Source: Oscillospiraceae bacterium
Lineage (GTDB): Bacteria > Bacillota_A > Clostridia > Oscillospirales > Ruminococcaceae
DNA length: 6,536 bases
Assembly: GCA_017400025.1 (NCBI GenBank)
Contig: JAFQAF010000332.1
Location: 1 to 6,536, forward strand
Reading direction: 5' to 3'
Position 1 is the stretch's first letter. The number at the start of each line of letters is the position of its first letter. The position numbers and the translations under genes were made by a program. The notes below the pieces were generated by a model. That model did not search any database. It saw only the letters and a list, made by a program, of their open reading frames with translations, and was not told the origin of the DNA. Shown piece by piece: positions 5,370-6,536 of the stretch.

Positions 5370-5393
5370 ATCAGTCCAAAAGGTAAAAGGGAG
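5370..5393 (-). repeat. right terminal inverted repeat of the element
   Basis: On the - strand it reads CTCCCTTTTACCTTTTGGAC followed by TGAT, pairing with the left end at 21 of 24 positions. Confidence 0.85.
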
Positions 5394-5401
5394 TCACCGG
5401 C
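5394..5401. repeat. 8-bp target-site duplication, right copy
   Basis: TCACCGGC is identical to 3978-3985. On the - strand it is GCCGGTGA, which includes the last Arg codon and the TGA stop of the DUF4173-like gene. Confidence 0.85.
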
Positions 5402-6536
5402 CGTATGATGCCAGTATATCAGCCAGACTGGGGTCAGCGGTGCATATTGCGTTGTAAGGCTGTTCTATACAGCAGTTGCCGTCTTCGGTGTATACATACA
5501 GCAGGGTGCTGTCACCTTCCTCACCACAGAGCATAATACTGTAGTAATAATCTGCATACGGTGTATCATTTACAGATACCTGCGCGGTGTCACGGGCTGA
5601 TTTTATCAGCACAAGCAGTTCTTCCGGCCCTTCAATCACCCGGGAAAAGCTGCCGGCAGAATCCTTTATATGGGCTGATGATGTGAACTCCGGCAGATAA
5701 AGGCTGTTGGCCCGGGGTGCATATTCCGCCTGTACTGTTTTTTCAAAACCGTGTCTTATATTGAAATTATGGCTGTGCAGCCCTATATCAAAGCTGAAAA
5801 GTATGCAGAACATCACAGCACCTGTGAGCACAGCGGTTTTAACAAGATTGAAATTTCTGAACATCTTTACAATGCACAGCACAAACACCACTGCCAGCCA
5901 CAGCAGGAATACAGTGCTGATTATTCTTTTTACTGTCAGCCCGTATGCAGAAATGTACATTGCCATTTTTGCCAGGGCAGTGGTCACCAGCAGCAGGGAA
6001 AGTGCACACAGAACTGTCATCGGTGTCTTTATGGCATTTTCTTCACTTTTTACCGTCAGCAGATTGGACACAGCCAGCAATGTCAGGTTAATGGAGGCTA
6101 TTTTGCACAGCTCGAAAAAGCCTGTCCTTGCATACCGGGCATAGGTCATGCCGCTGTACAGTTTCCCGGTGAAAGCCCCCAGCAGATATTCCGACTGCAG
6201 TGCTATGAACAGCACATAGACTCCACAGACAATATAAAGGAACACTTTCAGCGTCACAGCCGGGAAAACCCTCAGCTTTCTGCGCAGTGTTTCGGCTGCT
6301 TCTTTGTTGAAGAGCCTGTCTGTGGTGCATATATAGCTGTATGAAAGACTGTACAGATAGCAGAAAACCGGCACGGACAGCACTGCTGAAATAGCTGTTG
6401 TCATAAAAAAGTCCATATCCAGCCCTGCCAGCAGGTGGTCGATAAAATCTGTTGTGCCGCTTAAAAAGTTACTGTCAGCTGATATCAGTAGCGGTACAAT
6501 AACCCACAGTGCACATACGCCCATCACCATACCCCA
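5394..6536 (-). CDS. DUF4173-like multi-pass membrane protein, N-terminus outside window
   Basis: The frame is open to the right edge. Counting from the first in-window Met (6530), 378 residues are visible and more is expected upstream. The protein shows about seven hydrophobic segments (roughly 3-18, 42-65, 90-111, 137-159, 170-192, 203-223, 231-250) and a soluble C-terminal region of about 125 residues rich in Tyr, Asp and Glu. The YARTGFFEL motif (133-141), the AYGLTVKRI stretch after helix 5 (195-203) and NFNIRHG (255-261) correspond to what I know of the DUF4173 family of Firmicutes membrane proteins, whose function is unknown. The stop TGA (5396-5394) is inside the target duplication of the adjacent mobile element. 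No terminator follows before the element, so transcription from this gene probably runs antisense into the cargo operon unless stopped at its hairpin. Confidence 0.75.
   Translation of the reverse strand, partial: WGMVMGVCALWVIVPLLISADSNFLSGTTDFIDHLLAGLDMDFFMTTAISAVLSVPVFCYLYSLSYSYICTTDRLFNKEAAETLRRKLRVFPAVTLKVFLYIVCGVYVLFIALQSEYLLGAFTGKLYSGMTYARYARTGFFELCKIASINLTLLAVSNLLTVKSEENAIKTPMTVLCALSLLLVTTALAKMAMYISAYGLTVKRIISTVFLLWLAVVFVLCIVKMFRNFNLVKTAVLTGAVMFCILFSFDIGLHSHNFNIRHGFEKTVQAEYAPRANSLYLPEFTSSAHIKDSAGSFSRVIEGPEELLVLIKSARDTAQVSVNDTPYADYYYSIMLCGEEGDSTLLYVYTEDGNCCIEQPYNAICTADPSLADILASYGR

Larger units (their letters stand above)
3986..5393. mobile_element. 1,408-bp non-autonomous transposable cassette carrying two genes
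   Basis: The element is defined by inverted terminal repeats (3986-4009 and 5370-5393, 21 of 24 bases identical) and a perfect 8-bp duplication of flanking DNA. It contains no transposase or recombinase: only a promoter, two co-directional genes and a terminator, all on the + strand. It reads as AT-richer than the flanking host genes and uses different codons, consistent with transfer. Known parallels are mobile insertion cassettes and cargo-bearing MITE-like elements, which are moved in trans by a related IS transposase. An 8-bp duplication fits several IS families (IS66, ISL3, IS1595 and others), and I cannot say which one these ends belong to. The structure is seen directly; movement in trans is inference. 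Confidence 0.85.

Noticed and set aside
5751..6344. Long + strand open frame of 197 codons opposite the DUF4173-like gene
   Set aside because: It is rich in Cys, His and Gln with no ribosome binding site. It is a shadow of the real membrane-protein gene, whose motifs lie on the other strand.
1..6536. CRISPR arrays, tRNA or rRNA genes, riboswitches
   Set aside because: No regularly spaced repeats, cloverleaf-like arms or conserved RNA motifs were seen on either strand.

Overview
The window looks like a chromosomal stretch of a low-to-mid GC Firmicute, most likely a clostridial or Ruminococcus-like gut bacterium. The basis is the purine-rich Shine-Dalgarno sites (GGAGG type), use of TTG and GTG starts, frequent ATA codons, simple hairpin-plus-T-run terminators, and genes typical of such hosts (Clp ATPase, TatD hydrolase, DUF4173-type membrane protein). 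This is inference from sequence style; no marker gene fixes the genus.

Layout. (1) Positions 1-1310, + strand: the 3' two-thirds of a two-ATPase-domain Clp chaperone (ClpA/ClpC type), entering from the left edge and broken by an apparent one-base deletion near 235. (2) A perfect 13-bp hairpin at 1321-1356 serves as a shared terminator for this gene and the converging operon. (3) Positions 3624-1361, - strand: a tightly packed six-gene run: a TatD-family metal-dependent hydrolase, three small two-helix membrane proteins sharing a (R/K)PGFI motif, then two related small soluble proteins of unknown function. Most of the stop codons sit inside or against the ribosome binding site of the next gene. 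(4) Positions 3910-3692, - strand: a 72-residue charged helical protein with a clear promoter and terminator. (5) Positions 3986-5393: a 1,408-bp insertion bounded by 24-bp imperfect inverted repeats (21/24) and a perfect 8-bp target duplication (TCACCGGC). It has no transposase. It carries a self-contained + strand two-gene unit with promoter, a 102-residue unknown protein, a 251-residue protein with RecB-like PD-(D/E)XK nuclease motifs, and a terminator. (6) Positions 6536-5394, - strand: the C-terminal part of a DUF4173-like multi-pass membrane protein running off the right edge.

The most interesting item is the insertion. Its structure is that of a non-autonomous mobile cassette (cargo between transposon ends, moved by a transposase supplied elsewhere). 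It landed exactly on the stop codon of the DUF4173-like gene, and because the stop lies inside the duplicated target, that protein was left intact. The insertion separated this gene from the promoter of the 72-residue gene, which it once directly preceded. The cargo may be a small defence or DNA-processing module; that function is inference only.
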